Below, in pieces: positions 42,126 through 50,799 of a stretch of 64,000 nucleotides of DNA; position 1 is the stretch's first letter; every line of letters starts with the position of its first letter. The notes under the pieces were generated by a model. It searched no databases and was not told where the DNA came from. It saw only the letters and a list, made by a program, of their open reading frames with translations. The position numbers and the translations under genes were made by a program. Source of the DNA: Legionella lytica (GTDB lineage: Bacteria; Pseudomonadota; Gammaproteobacteria; Legionellales; Legionellaceae); contig NZ_CP071527.1 in assembly GCF_023921225.1 (NCBI RefSeq), positions 2,074,501 through 2,138,500 of the forward strand, in the 5' to 3' direction.

Positions 42126-42563
42126 TTAGGTTAAAAATTGATTTATTTCATTGCCGCAATCCCCAATTTCAGGATGAAACTGTGGCGCGTAGAGATGCAA
42201 CTCATCAATTATAAGATCTTCGAGGCTTACTTGTAAGTTAGAAGCTACGATACATTCATAGCGTTCTAGAAGCTGTTCGGCTCGCGCATCATCACGGCAC
42301 ACAGCAATGATGGTGTTATTCTCGTAAGAATAATTAAAATCATCCATACAACGCTGACATAACAGAGCCAGTTCCCCACGAACCTCGAGGTTAATTAAGT
42401 AAAAATCTTCTCTAGTCTCAACATGATAGTTTACGTTTAACTCACAAGGCGTTGCAATAAAATGCGGTACCCGTTCAGTAAGCGTTACTGTTTTGCTTTG
42501 TTGGCCTTGTTTGGCTAGTTCTTGTAAATAAAGCATTTTCCTATATTCCTTTGTGTGTTGCAT
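42126..42563 (-). CDS. yceD: YceD/DUF177 family protein
   Basis: This family is encoded next to rpmF in most bacteria and is linked to ribosomal RNA processing or accumulation; the molecular role is not settled. The protein has the conserved CQRCMDDF segment and the later [18 protein letters not shown] helix. I set the start at ATG 42563 (145 residues) by comparing its N-terminal spacing with E. coli YceD; ATG 42536 has a closer AGGAAA ribosome site and would give 136 residues, and 42623 is an upstream alternative. It is divergent from mnmA. Confidence 0.85.
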   Translation of the reverse strand: MQHTKEYRKMLYLQELAKQGQQSKTVTLTERVPHFIATPCELNVNYHVETREDFYLINLEVRGELALLCQRCMDDFNYSYENNTIIAVCRDDARAEQLLERYECIVASNLQVSLEDLIIDELHLYAPQFHPEIGDCGNEINQFLT

Positions 42564-42675
42564 TATGGCATCACTTTCACCTGAGCTACTTTTATGACAT
42601 AATGTTCTGTTTACAATCTGCACTTTTTAGTGCCAACCCACTATTACACATTAATATAAGCGGTATCTGGATTTT

Positions 42676-43761
42676 ATGAAAGAAAAAGTTATTGTTGGAA
42701 TGTCTGGAGGTGTCGATTCTTCTGTTGCGGCCTGGTTATTAAAAGAACAAGGCTACCAAGTTGAAGGATTGTTCATGAAAAATTGGGAACAGGATGATAC
42801 GGATACTTTTTGTCCAGCAGCCCAAGATCTTGCTGATGCACAAGCAGTATGCAATCAATTAGATATCCCTCTGCATAGTGTTAATTTTGCCGAACAATAC
42901 TGGGAGCGTGTTTTTACTCATTTTTTAAGTGAGTATGAAAAAGGACGAACGCCTAATCCGGATGTACTCTGTAATAAGGAAATTAAATTTAATGCTTTTT
43001 TAAACTATGCATTAGAGCTAGGCGCCGATTACATTGCTACCGGCCATTATGCTCGCAATAAAATCGAAGGCAATGTCGGCCATCTCCATAAAGCTAAAGA
43101 CCGTGATAAAGATCAAACTTACTTCTTACATGCGGTAGAACCTGAAGCCCTAGGAAAAACCTTATTCCCTATTGGCGATTACACAAAACCCGAAATTAGA
43201 GAGTTTGCAGCCCAATTAGGTCTTGTCACTCAAGCAAAAAAAGACTCAACAGGAATCTGTTTTATTGGTGAGCGACGTTTCAAAACCTTTTTAAAAGAAT
43301 TTATTCTGGCCAAACCTGGTGAAATGAAAAGTACTGATGGTACCGTACTGGGTAAACACGATGGTCTTATGTTTTATACCTTGGGCCAACGACAAGGTTT
43401 AGGTATAGGTGGTATGCATAGCTCATCAGATGAGCCTTGGTATGTAGTTGATAAAGACGTAGCGACGAATACCTTATATGTAGCTCAAGGAAGCCATCAT
43501 CCCATGCTGTATTCACAAGGCCTCATTTGTGGTCCAATACATTGGTTAGCTGAATGCAGTGACCAATTACCGCTTACCTGCTATGCAAAAACAAGATACA
43601 GACAACCTGAACAAGGCTGTATGATTTCTCCTCCGGATAATGGTCAACACTATGTGATGTTTTCCAATCCGCAACGAGCAGTGACACCTGGACAATACGT
43701 GGTTTTTTACGATAAAAACCAGTGCCTGGGTGGAGCGACTATTGAACAGATTATTAGATAG
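42676..43761 (+). CDS. mnmA: tRNA-specific 2-thiouridylase MnmA
   Basis: Adds sulfur to U34 of Lys, Glu and Gln tRNAs in the cytoplasm. The 361-residue protein has the PP-loop GMSGGVDSS near the start, the first catalytic cysteine in VLCNKEIKF and the second in [10 protein letters not shown], about 100 residues apart. Sulfur arrives from a Tus-type relay not seen here. The next gene is erpA on the same strand. Confidence 0.97.
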   Translation: MKEKVIVGMSGGVDSSVAAWLLKEQGYQVEGLFMKNWEQDDTDTFCPAAQDLADAQAVCNQLDIPLHSVNFAEQYWERVFTHFLSEYEKGRTPNPDVLCNKEIKFNAFLNYALELGADYIATGHYARNKIEGNVGHLHKAKDRDKDQTYFLHAVEPEALGKTLFPIGDYTKPEIREFAAQLGLVTQAKKDSTGICFIGERRFKTFLKEFILAKPGEMKSTDGTVLGKHDGLMFYTLGQRQGLGIGGMHSSSDEPWYVVDKDVATNTLYVAQGSHHPMLYSQGLICGPIHWLAECSDQLPLTCYAKTRYRQPEQGCMISPPDNGQHYVMFSNPQRAVTPGQYVVFYDKNQCLGGATIEQIIR

Positions 43762-43886
43762 TTGAAATAGTAATGGACCATATGCACAGGTCAGCCCGAA
43801 CAGCATGGCCTGAATTTTAACCTGAACGATTACTTAATATCCAGGTATAATATATAATTTATAAATGAACAATCGGAGTTATTACA

Positions 43887-44273
43887 ATGGCTGCTATAGA
43901 TATATCCCCCACTGACAGCGATATTCGTTTTTCTGTTAATGCCGCAGATAAGGTAGCTGAATTAATTCGCGAAGAAAATAATTCTAATCTGAACTTACGT
44001 GTTTCCATCTCTGGTGGTGGTTGCTCTGGATTTCAGTATGGCTTTAGTTTTGATGAAGAAATTAATGAAGACGATACTGTAGTTATTCAACACTGCTCTG
44101 ATGGCGTTTCCTCAGTAAAATTGCTTGTTGATCCCATGAGCCATCAATACCTTCACGAAGCAGAAATCGATTACATTCAAGGTATCCAAGGAGAGCAATT
44201 TGTGATTCGTAATCCTAATGCGAAAACCACCTGTGGTTGTGGTTCTTCGTTTAGTATGGATGATGATGAGTAA
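43887..44273 (+). CDS. erpA: Iron-sulfur cluster insertion protein ErpA
   Basis: A-type carrier that inserts Fe-S clusters in client proteins. The 128-residue sequence has the three ligand cysteines in [14 protein letters not shown] and TTCGCGSSF, plus the acidic loop [11 protein letters not shown] typical of ErpA rather than IscA. A CGGAG ribosome site is present. A convergent hairpin (44308-44333) follows. Confidence 0.93.
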   Translation: MAAIDISPTDSDIRFSVNAADKVAELIREENNSNLNLRVSISGGGCSGFQYGFSFDEEINEDDTVVIQHCSDGVSSVKLLVDPMSHQYLHEAEIDYIQGIQGEQFVIRNPNAKTTCGCGSSFSMDDDE

Positions 44274-44307
44274 TCTGGTTTAATAAATAATTTTGTATTC
44301 AAAATAA

Positions 44308-44333
44308 AAACCTGGTTGCAAGCAACCAGGTTT
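44308..44333. terminator. Bidirectional hairpin terminator between erpA and ldt
   Basis: A perfect 12 bp inverted repeat (AAACCTGGTTGC and complement) with a 2 nt centre, flanked by A-rich and T-rich bases. It lies between the convergent erpA and L,D-transpeptidase genes, so it likely terminates both. Confidence 0.8.
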
Positions 44334-44346
44334 CGCTTATTAGCTT

Positions 44347-44823
44347 TTAATAAGGCTTAATCACCACTTTCGTTCCAATTTTCATAAAATTATGACTTAG
44401 CCATTTTGCATCACTTGGTGGTACACGGACACAACCATGGCTCGCATTGTAATTGGGGACTTCATGAGAGCCGTGGATCGCATAATTTTTACTAAAAAAC
44501 ATACAATATGGCATTGGAGCCCCACCTCCCCCTAGAGGGTAACGACTGGAACGGCATCCTGGACCACCTTTACTCGAGATACGAAATACACCGCTCGGCG
44601 TTTTACAACTACGATGAATATCTGGACAATATTTTCTGCCCGCAGAACCTCTTCCAGTGCGAACTACCTGACCATGTTCATTGATAGCCTTCCAACTTAA
44701 TGTATTAGGATTAAAAATGAAGGTATTTCCTGCAGAGTATGCCGAACATACAGGAAACATAAATAATACAAATAAAGCCAGGGATAAAAAGCGAGGTGTT
44801 AATACAGCAGATTGTTTTTCCAT
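44347..44823 (-). CDS. L,D-transpeptidase (YkuD domain)
   Basis: A 158-residue secreted protein with a signal peptide (about 1-30) and a YkuD domain. The catalytic cluster is HGSHEVPNYNASHGCVRV, with the His and active Cys in SHGC. A YPLGGGGAPMPYCMFF segment before it is typical of this group. It would make 3-3 cross-links or attach proteins to peptidoglycan in the periplasm; which of these is not clear. Confidence 0.9.
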   Translation of the reverse strand: MEKQSAVLTPRFLSLALFVLFMFPVCSAYSAGNTFIFNPNTLSWKAINEHGQVVRTGRGSAGRKYCPDIHRSCKTPSGVFRISSKGGPGCRSSRYPLGGGGAPMPYCMFFSKNYAIHGSHEVPNYNASHGCVRVPPSDAKWLSHNFMKIGTKVVIKPY

Positions 44824-45021
44824 AATTGTTCCTTTTTATTTCCATCTCAGCATATAACTACAGGCCTTATCTCTTCACACGAAAACATCACAGCACGAAT
44901 AAAGAGTTACCTTAACTTCCAGTTTAGCCCAAATAAAGTACAAAATAAATTTTTTTACGGCAAAATGAGATTATATGTTCTACTATATTAATTGAGGGAA
45001 ACAGATTAAGGAAAATAGATC

Positions 45022-45483
45022 ATGCAAAAACAAACACTTATAGCAGTCTCTATTTTATTGGGAAGCAGTATTGCTTGTGCGGATACAACACCCAGTACAA
45101 CAACTACTACAGCACCTGCTGCTACGTCAGTAGCTCCTGCAGAAGCACCCGCTGCTCCAGCAGTACCAGCAGCAACAGAAACATCTCCTGATGTTACTTC
45201 GGAAATGACTAAAGACGCATGGCTAAAGGCCATTGAGCCTATGTTACCAACTCTAATCTGTAAGGGCTTTATGAATGATCCAGATTTGAAACAACGCCTA
45301 GAAACAATCAAAATGACTTATGATCAATGTGTGAGTGTGATTCCTGAAAGTGTAGATAAGTGTCACAATCAACTTTATGCATCCATTCCAGCAAAAATCA
45401 GCAATACTGACGCCTCTACGTGGGGGAAAACGTTAGGTGAATGTATTGGTAAAGATTTTGCAATGAAATACCTTATAAAATAA
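45022..45483 (+). CDS. Secreted Thr/Ala/Pro-rich small protein, function unknown
   Basis: A 153-residue product with a signal peptide (cleavage likely after IACA, about 20). Then comes a low-complexity stretch rich in Thr, Ala and Pro (21-60), and a C-terminal domain of about 90 residues with four cysteines (LICKGF, YDQCVSV, DKCHNQ, GECIGKD) that could form two disulfides. I do not recognise the domain. AAGGA precedes the ATG, and a terminator follows. Probably periplasmic or exported. Confidence 0.75.
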   Translation: MQKQTLIAVSILLGSSIACADTTPSTTTTTAPAATSVAPAEAPAAPAVPAATETSPDVTSEMTKDAWLKAIEPMLPTLICKGFMNDPDLKQRLETIKMTYDQCVSVIPESVDKCHNQLYASIPAKISNTDASTWGKTLGECIGKDFAMKYLIK

Positions 45484-45496
45484 CTCTTCATTACTG

Positions 45497-45525
45497 ACCT
45501 GAATAGGTTTCCCTATTCAGGTTTT
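45497..45525 (+). terminator. Rho-independent terminator
   Basis: An 11 bp perfect stem (ACCTGAATAGG and complement) with a 4 nt loop, followed by TTTTCTTAT. It lies 14 bp after the stop of the secreted small protein. Confidence 0.85.
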
Positions 45526-45614
45526 CTTATAAAAAATCCATAATACTCACTTAAGAATCGCTTGGTATAATCAATGCTCACTAAACGATTTCAGCAAAGC
45601 TTTAAGGATTTTTT

Positions 45615-46742
45615 ATGGGTAAATATCTTAACCAGCTTAGTTCACGTATTCAGCTAACAGATACAGCATACCGAAGAGAACAATACCAATCCTTTATGAC
45701 GGGTCCAGAATGGCGCAATGTAGAAATGGCAGAAGAATATGCCAAACTACTTCGTGAAAACAAATCCATGTTCCAATTCCCCTACTTCCGGCAAATTTTT
45801 GATTTATGGAAGGTTGTATTCAACTCCTACTCCTCTGCCCGGAAATACGACAGTATCAGCTCAATATTGTTTTCTGAATACATGATCATGGACCTATTTA
45901 TTGCAACATTCACGACGATGGAGCTACTTCCTAAAGGAATTATATCGCTGTTACTTTATCCCTTTTTAAAGAAAGACAATGAGAGCGAAATGCAACAGCA
46001 TTTAGCAACGACTTTTGAACAGTATGCTGCTAACTTACAAACGGTACCATTCTATGATCATAAGTACAGTGAAATGCGTGCTGAGCTCGCAGAAAGATAC
46101 CGACAATGTGAAAATAAAACTTGGGTTGATTGGTTTTCATGGACTGTAGTTTCCTGTGAGTTATGGGCTAGAAAATGGATTTCTAAACCGCTAAGTTACT
46201 GGTATCACCAAGAAAATAATGAAGTACCTCCATCAACTGATATTCTAGTTAAATTCGATGCTCAAGACGTAGACAATCCTGAGGATGCTAAACGCCTATT
46301 CCAACAGCAATTAGCCCAGGTTGAGCAAGCACATGCAGTTCAAGTAGTTGACTCCCATATTTATGCGAAAGACACTCCAAAAACTAAAGATGGACATACC
46401 TATACTTCAGTGTACGCCCGCCTTAATGCTCCACGCTATGCAGCATTTCAACCCGTGGTAAGAGCTCTTGGCGAACAAAACATTCATTTACGTGAGATTG
46501 CTGGGGAAAAACGAGTACAAGTGAAATGCACTATTGATACAGATAGCGCAGATAAACTTTTAGCTAAAGAAGAAGCCTTAAATCAAACTAAAAGAGCAGA
46601 AGCCCTCTATAGCTATGGCGATCATATTCATAGTAATCGCAAAATTTGCCTTTTTGATGTTCCCGTTAGAGATCTACATAAGACTCTTAAACGTTTAGAA
46701 AAACAAGACGACGTAGAAGTAAATTTTATCCATAATTTTTAA
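45615..46742 (+). CDS. Unknown protein paired with the FAD oxidase fusion
   Basis: A 375-residue protein I do not recognise. The N-terminal half is helical and hydrophobic in places (a stretch around 85-120 could touch the membrane), with many aromatic residues (WFSWTVVSCELWARKW near 160-175). The C-terminal half has two alternating charged segments with similar layout (VKFDAQDVDNPEDAKRLFQQ and VKCTIDTDSADKLLAKEE), perhaps a repeated ferredoxin-like or ACT-like fold. An AAGGA ribosome site precedes the ATG. It lies 13 bp before the next gene, so the two form an operon and probably act together. Confidence 0.75.
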   Translation: MGKYLNQLSSRIQLTDTAYRREQYQSFMTGPEWRNVEMAEEYAKLLRENKSMFQFPYFRQIFDLWKVVFNSYSSARKYDSISSILFSEYMIMDLFIATFTTMELLPKGIISLLLYPFLKKDNESEMQQHLATTFEQYAANLQTVPFYDHKYSEMRAELAERYRQCENKTWVDWFSWTVVSCELWARKWISKPLSYWYHQENNEVPPSTDILVKFDAQDVDNPEDAKRLFQQQLAQVEQAHAVQVVDSHIYAKDTPKTKDGHTYTSVYARLNAPRYAAFQPVVRALGEQNIHLREIAGEKRVQVKCTIDTDSADKLLAKEEALNQTKRAEALYSYGDHIHSNRKICLFDVPVRDLHKTLKRLEKQDDVEVNFIHNF

Positions 46743-46755
46743 AGGAAATTTTACC

Positions 46756-49542
46756 ATGCCTGCATTACCGAAACTTGGATATTTTAATGAAATTCCAGCC
46801 GGAATGATTGATAGAATCTATCGTGATAAAGCCACAAGTTTTTTTGGAAAAGCGTTTCAGTTTATCCAAAAACGAGTCATTTTTGCTTTTGGTTTTATGC
46901 CCCTATCATTTGTTGATATGGTTGTTAGTGGAATTACTGCCACTATTTATTCTTTCCGTGCATTCTTCACTACTGATGAAACACAAGAGGCTCGCTTAGA
47001 ACAAATGAAAGTCTATGCGAACAATTTTAGTAAAAATCTTTATGCCCTGCTCGCCTCGGTATTTGGTTTAATTAGCCCGAAATTAGTAAGCTTGTACTTC
47101 GTTCCTAATGTGCATCAAACAGGAGTCAGCGCAGGTGGTGATTATCATCATGCTCGTAACGCAGTGATGGAGTCACCCGAATCGCTTGAGGAATTACAAG
47201 AGCTTGTTAAAAATGCAGCCCGTGAAGGTAAAAAGATAATGCCAATCGGTGCAGGCTTTAGTCAAGGTAAGCAATTTCTTCCTGAAGGGGATGAAAACCT
47301 AATTGTCGTTGATTTAAGTAATTTCAATACTGTTGAAATTCACTCCAAAGACAAGCAAGCCATTGTAGGTGCTGGGGCAGTTTGGTCTGATATAAAACAA
47401 GAAGCGAACAAATTTAAGCTGGCTTTAAAAGTAATGCAAGCCTCGGATGTGTTTTCAGTAGGTGGCTCCCTAGGTACCAACATCCATGGCTGGAACATTC
47501 ACGATGGGATGTTATCTACAGTTGTTAGTTCAATTACGATTATCAACGCTCAGGGCGAATTAGAAACCCTCACCCCTGAAGATGATAAATTCCATAATGT
47601 TACTGGCGGTTTAGGCTTGTATGGCATTATTGTTTCGGCCACGATTGATCTCACTGATAACGAATTACTGAAAGAAAAAGGCGTTGCAATTGAACCTGAG
47701 CACTACGTTGAACACTTTCGTGACAACGTATTAACTGATCCAAATACCCGTATGCACTTATATCGCCTATCTCTCGATCCTAATAACTTATTGGGTTCAG
47801 GTGTTGCAGTCAGTTATGTGAAAGAAGATGAGAGGAAACCACTTCAAGATAATTTACGTCCAGAAGCAGCGCATGGTACTCGATTTGATCGCATTATGAT
47901 TAACATGGCTCGCCACTCTCCATGGGCTCGCCAAAAATATTGGGAAATGGAACGCACACGTCTACTTGCCAACAATGGCGAGCTGATGAGCGTGAATAAA
48001 ATTATGCAACCACCTATTAATGCTATGTTTAATGCATCAAAAAGTGAAACTGAATGGTTGCAAGAGTTTTTCTTACCCGAAGAGAACTTAACTGATTTTC
48101 TTAAAGAATTAGGCGCCTTACTGCAAACAAACGACGTTGCACTACTGAATGCCTCGGTACGTTTTGTTAAGAAAAATGACCGTTCACCTATGTCTTATGC
48201 TCATGATGGCGACCGATTTGCAGTAGTACTTTGCTTTAACCAATCGTTGGAAGAAACGGCGATCATCAAAGCACGTAAATGGATACGTCAAGCACAGCAC
48301 CTTACCGTTGAAAAAGGTGGCGCTTATTACCTTCCTTATCAACACATTTCAAATCCGGAAGATTTCCATGCAGCATACCCGCACGTGGATGAGGCATTAC
48401 GTGCAAAAGATGAAGCGGATCCAGATCATTTATTTGTCAGTGGTTTCTATCAGCGTTTTATGCAACCCAAACCTGAAACTACCAATCACTTTAAAGCGAT
48501 TATGGCAAACGAAGAAACTAAAACAAAATTTGCTGGCTTTTTGAAGAATGTATTACATCGTATAGACAGTGATAAGTTTTTTGCCTTGTTAGAAGACATT
48601 ATGCAATACAACGACAGTCATGAAGAAATTTATCAGGAGCTAGCGCGCCGTTTACCGGAAATCGCTCCTGGAACTGTGGGTGATTTAAGTCGTATTCTTG
48701 ACTCCTTGTCAGCAATCAAAACCGACCTAGGAGAACAAGCACACACTCTATTGCCTCAAGAAATGAAAACCATTAATGGTCTTGTTGAAATTGGTTATCC
48801 AGGTCGCTTTGTTAATGGATTCAAACAACATTACAAAATTACCGGCGAGATTGTTGCTGTGTATGAACAACAATCAATAACAGATTACATCCAAACTGGC
48901 TTCCCACGTCCATATGATCGCTTCGAGCAATTGGATTACAGTAGACCTAATTTAGCTAATCTTAAAGATAATAGTGCTGATGTAATTACCTGTTACGTAG
49001 GTTTGCACCATTTTGAAGATGATGAGTTAGAGCATTTCCTGGAGGAGGTAAAACGTGTTCTGCGTCCTGATGGTCGCTTCTTGCTCGTAGACCATGATGT
49101 CACTGATGAAGAAACCATGAGCATGGCTCATATGGCTCATACGATCTTTAATGTGGTTACGGGTGTATCTCTTGAAGAAGAGATGAAGGAAACGCGTAAG
49201 TTCCACTCTATGGATCATTGGAGACAGAAATTACAAGAGCATGGTCTTGGCTATGCTGTTAGTGGTCCGGATGTTCCTCTAGTCCGTAATGGCGACCCTT
49301 CACGCAATCGTATGGTGAGTTTTGCTAAACCAGGGCCTTTAAATCAATTAAGCCAAGTGGTGGTGACTGAGCCGATTAATGATGCGGAAGTGGAACACAG
49401 ACAAGCCCAAGTAATTGTGCCTGATTTTCGTATTCCTAGTACTAATTCGGATGCACAAACACTGAGTCGTCAAGGTGTATTCCAAGGAGGCAATACTACT
49501 CAATCTCCAACGAATGTTTCGGAAATTACTTTGAAATTATAA
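46756..49542 (+). CDS. FAD-linked oxidase fused to a SAM methyltransferase-like domain
   Basis: A 928-residue protein of two halves. Residues about 140-300 are a PCMH-type FAD-binding domain, with MPIGAGFSQG (162-171), SVGGSLGTNIHG (234-245) and VTGGLGLYGIIVSAT near 282-296. The oxidase substrate domain follows (about 300-600). Residues about 670-830 look like a class I methyltransferase: a degenerate motif I (EIGYPGRF, 678-685), VGLHHFEDDELEHF (748-761) and EEVKRVLRPDGRF. Two hydrophobic stretches (38-65 and 95-118) precede the FAD domain. The C-terminal tail is low complexity. The fusion is rare to my knowledge; its substrate is unknown. Confidence 0.8.
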   Translation: MPALPKLGYFNEIPAGMIDRIYRDKATSFFGKAFQFIQKRVIFAFGFMPLSFVDMVVSGITATIYSFRAFFTTDETQEARLEQMKVYANNFSKNLYALLASVFGLISPKLVSLYFVPNVHQTGVSAGGDYHHARNAVMESPESLEELQELVKNAAREGKKIMPIGAGFSQGKQFLPEGDENLIVVDLSNFNTVEIHSKDKQAIVGAGAVWSDIKQEANKFKLALKVMQASDVFSVGGSLGTNIHGWNIHDGMLSTVVSSITIINAQGELETLTPEDDKFHNVTGGLGLYGIIVSATIDLTDNELLKEKGVAIEPEHYVEHFRDNVLTDPNTRMHLYRLSLDPNNLLGSGVAVSYVKEDERKPLQDNLRPEAAHGTRFDRIMINMARHSPWARQKYWEMERTRLLANNGELMSVNKIMQPPINAMFNASKSETEWLQEFFLPEENLTDFLKELGALLQTNDVALLNASVRFVKKNDRSPMSYAHDGDRFAVVLCFNQSLEETAIIKARKWIRQAQHLTVEKGGAYYLPYQHISNPEDFHAAYPHVDEALRAKDEADPDHLFVSGFYQRFMQPKPETTNHFKAIMANEETKTKFAGFLKNVLHRIDSDKFFALLEDIMQYNDSHEEIYQELARRLPEIAPGTVGDLSRILDSLSAIKTDLGEQAHTLLPQEMKTINGLVEIGYPGRFVNGFKQHYKITGEIVAVYEQQSITDYIQTGFPRPYDRFEQLDYSRPNLANLKDNSADVITCYVGLHHFEDDELEHFLEEVKRVLRPDGRFLLVDHDVTDEETMSMAHMAHTIFNVVTGVSLEEEMKETRKFHSMDHWRQKLQEHGLGYAVSGPDVPLVRNGDPSRNRMVSFAKPGPLNQLSQVVVTEPINDAEVEHRQAQVIVPDFRIPSTNSDAQTLSRQGVFQGGNTTQSPTNVSEITLKL

Positions 49543-49547
49543 GTAAA

Positions 49548-49628
49548 TGTAGGTTGAATCCATGCCCCAACCTGGAGTTCGGGTGTGGCTCAAGATCATG
49601 TTGGGCCATGGGCTCAGCATGATCTTGA
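49548..49628. repeat. Intergenic repeat copy with inverted repeat
   Basis: The first 34 bases (49548-49581) match 52386-52419 at 30 of 34 positions. Then a perfect 11 bp inverted repeat (TCAAGATCATG at 49590-49600, complement at 49618-49628) encloses GGGCCATGGGC. It lies between convergent genes and may also end transcription. The central bases resemble the 19 bp repeat at 4074 and 32592. Confidence 0.55.
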
Positions 49629-49633
49629 ATGTT

Positions 49634-50332
49634 CTATGCCTCTTCCCAATGATTAACCCCAGACTTTTTACATAAAAACTCAATAAAGTTCTGATGCGAC
49701 TCAATTTCATCAGCTAAAGCCTGTACCACAATAGGATTGGCTAAACGAAGAGAGGCTATTTCTTGTACTTGGACTTCTTTCTTGACTGTCTCTTCAACCT
49801 CACCAAACAAACTACTCTGTCCACCGGTTAATGCCAGATATACAAAGGCCAAAATCTCCGCATCAAGTAACGCGCCGTGGAATTCACGATTAAAATGGTC
49901 AATACCAAAACGTTTGCATAAAGCATCTAAGCTATTACGTTGTCCGGGAAATTTATCTCGTGCATAGGTCAAGGTATCGAATACATCACAATATTCATCA
50001 AGTGTTTTCTTCCATTGCACATGCCTTAATTCAGAGTTCAGAAATCCCATATCGAACGCGGCGTTATGAATGATTAATTCCGAACCACCGACAAATTGTA
50101 AAAAATCAGAAACAACATCAGAAAATAAAGGCTTATCTTTTAAAAAATCATCGCTGATCCCATGCACCCGAAATGCACCTTCGTCAACCAAACGTTCAGG
50201 GTTAAGGTATACATGGAAGTGTTTTCCAGTTAATTTTCTATCAAATAATTCCACACAGCCAATTTCAATGACACGGTGGCCTTGCTCATGCCCGATTCCG
50301 GTGGTTTCTGTATCTAATACAACTTGTCGCAT
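49634..50332 (-). CDS. dnaQ: DNA polymerase III epsilon subunit
   Basis: 3'-5' proofreading exonuclease of the replicase. The 232-residue protein has motif I LDTETTG (Asp7 and Glu9), motif II HNAAFDMGFLN and motif III HGALLDAEIL with a catalytic His. A C-terminal tail to bind the alpha subunit is present. The ATG at 50332 follows a TTG one codon earlier; I chose the ATG. It overlaps nothing but lies 3 bp downstream of the rnhA stop, so rnhA-dnaQ form a unit, the reverse order of the divergent E. coli genes. Confidence 0.96.
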   Translation of the reverse strand: MRQVVLDTETTGIGHEQGHRVIEIGCVELFDRKLTGKHFHVYLNPERLVDEGAFRVHGISDDFLKDKPLFSDVVSDFLQFVGGSELIIHNAAFDMGFLNSELRHVQWKKTLDEYCDVFDTLTYARDKFPGQRNSLDALCKRFGIDHFNREFHGALLDAEILAFVYLALTGGQSSLFGEVEETVKKEVQVQEIASLRLANPIVVQALADEIESHQNFIEFLCKKSGVNHWEEA

Positions 50333-50335
50333 CAA

Positions 50336-50770
50336 TTACTCACTTAGTTCTTCAATACCTTGGTTGGCTAATGCGTCAACCAATTCATTTTCTGTATGCC
50401 CTGAGTGTCCTTTAACCCAATGCCACGTTATTTTATGGCGTGATGCCAATTCATCTAAAAGAGTCCAGAGATCAGCATTTTTCACTGGTTCTTTTTTTGA
50501 GTTGCGCCAGCCGTTTTTTTTCCAACCGTGCAACCAGCTCATCATACCTTGTCTTAAATATTGGGAGTCAGTATATAAATCAACATCACAAGGGCGAGTA
50601 AGTGCCTCCAAGCCTTTAATCGCAGCCATAAGCTCCATACGATTATTGGTCGTATGCGCCTCTCCACCATGTAAAGTTTTTTCCGTACCTTTATAGCGAA
50701 GCAGAACCCCCCAACCACCAGGTCCAGGATTCCCTTTACACGCCCCATCTGTATAAATTTCTATACTCAC
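50336..50770 (-). CDS. rnhA: Ribonuclease HI
   Basis: Degrades the RNA of RNA-DNA hybrids. The 144-residue product has the acidic catalytic residues in [14 protein letters not shown] (Asp8), [15 protein letters not shown] and the last Asp in NELVDALA, and the His in GHSGHTE. It starts with GTG at 50770 (no ATG nearby), with GAGG 6 bp before it. It is coupled to dnaQ on the same strand. Confidence 0.96.
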   Translation of the reverse strand: MSIEIYTDGACKGNPGPGGWGVLLRYKGTEKTLHGGEAHTTNNRMELMAAIKGLEALTRPCDVDLYTDSQYLRQGMMSWLHGWKKNGWRNSKKEPVKNADLWTLLDELASRHKITWHWVKGHSGHTENELVDALANQGIEELSE

Positions 50771-50799
50771 TCAAACCTCGTTGTTTAACTTAACGTTGT

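Noticed and set aside
42564..42675. Promoter for the yceD-rpmF-plsX run
   Set aside because: A TTGGCA box with TAAACA at 17 bp matches poorly at -10, so I left it out.
45006..45311. 101-codon leftward open frame opposite the secreted small protein
   Set aside because: Its Gly/Ala/Val-rich product is the antisense of the low-complexity Thr/Ala/Pro stretch, a common artefact.
50070..50696. 208-codon rightward open frame across dnaQ and rnhA
   Set aside because: Antisense to two certain genes. The product is Ser/Cys/Pro-rich and resembles no family.
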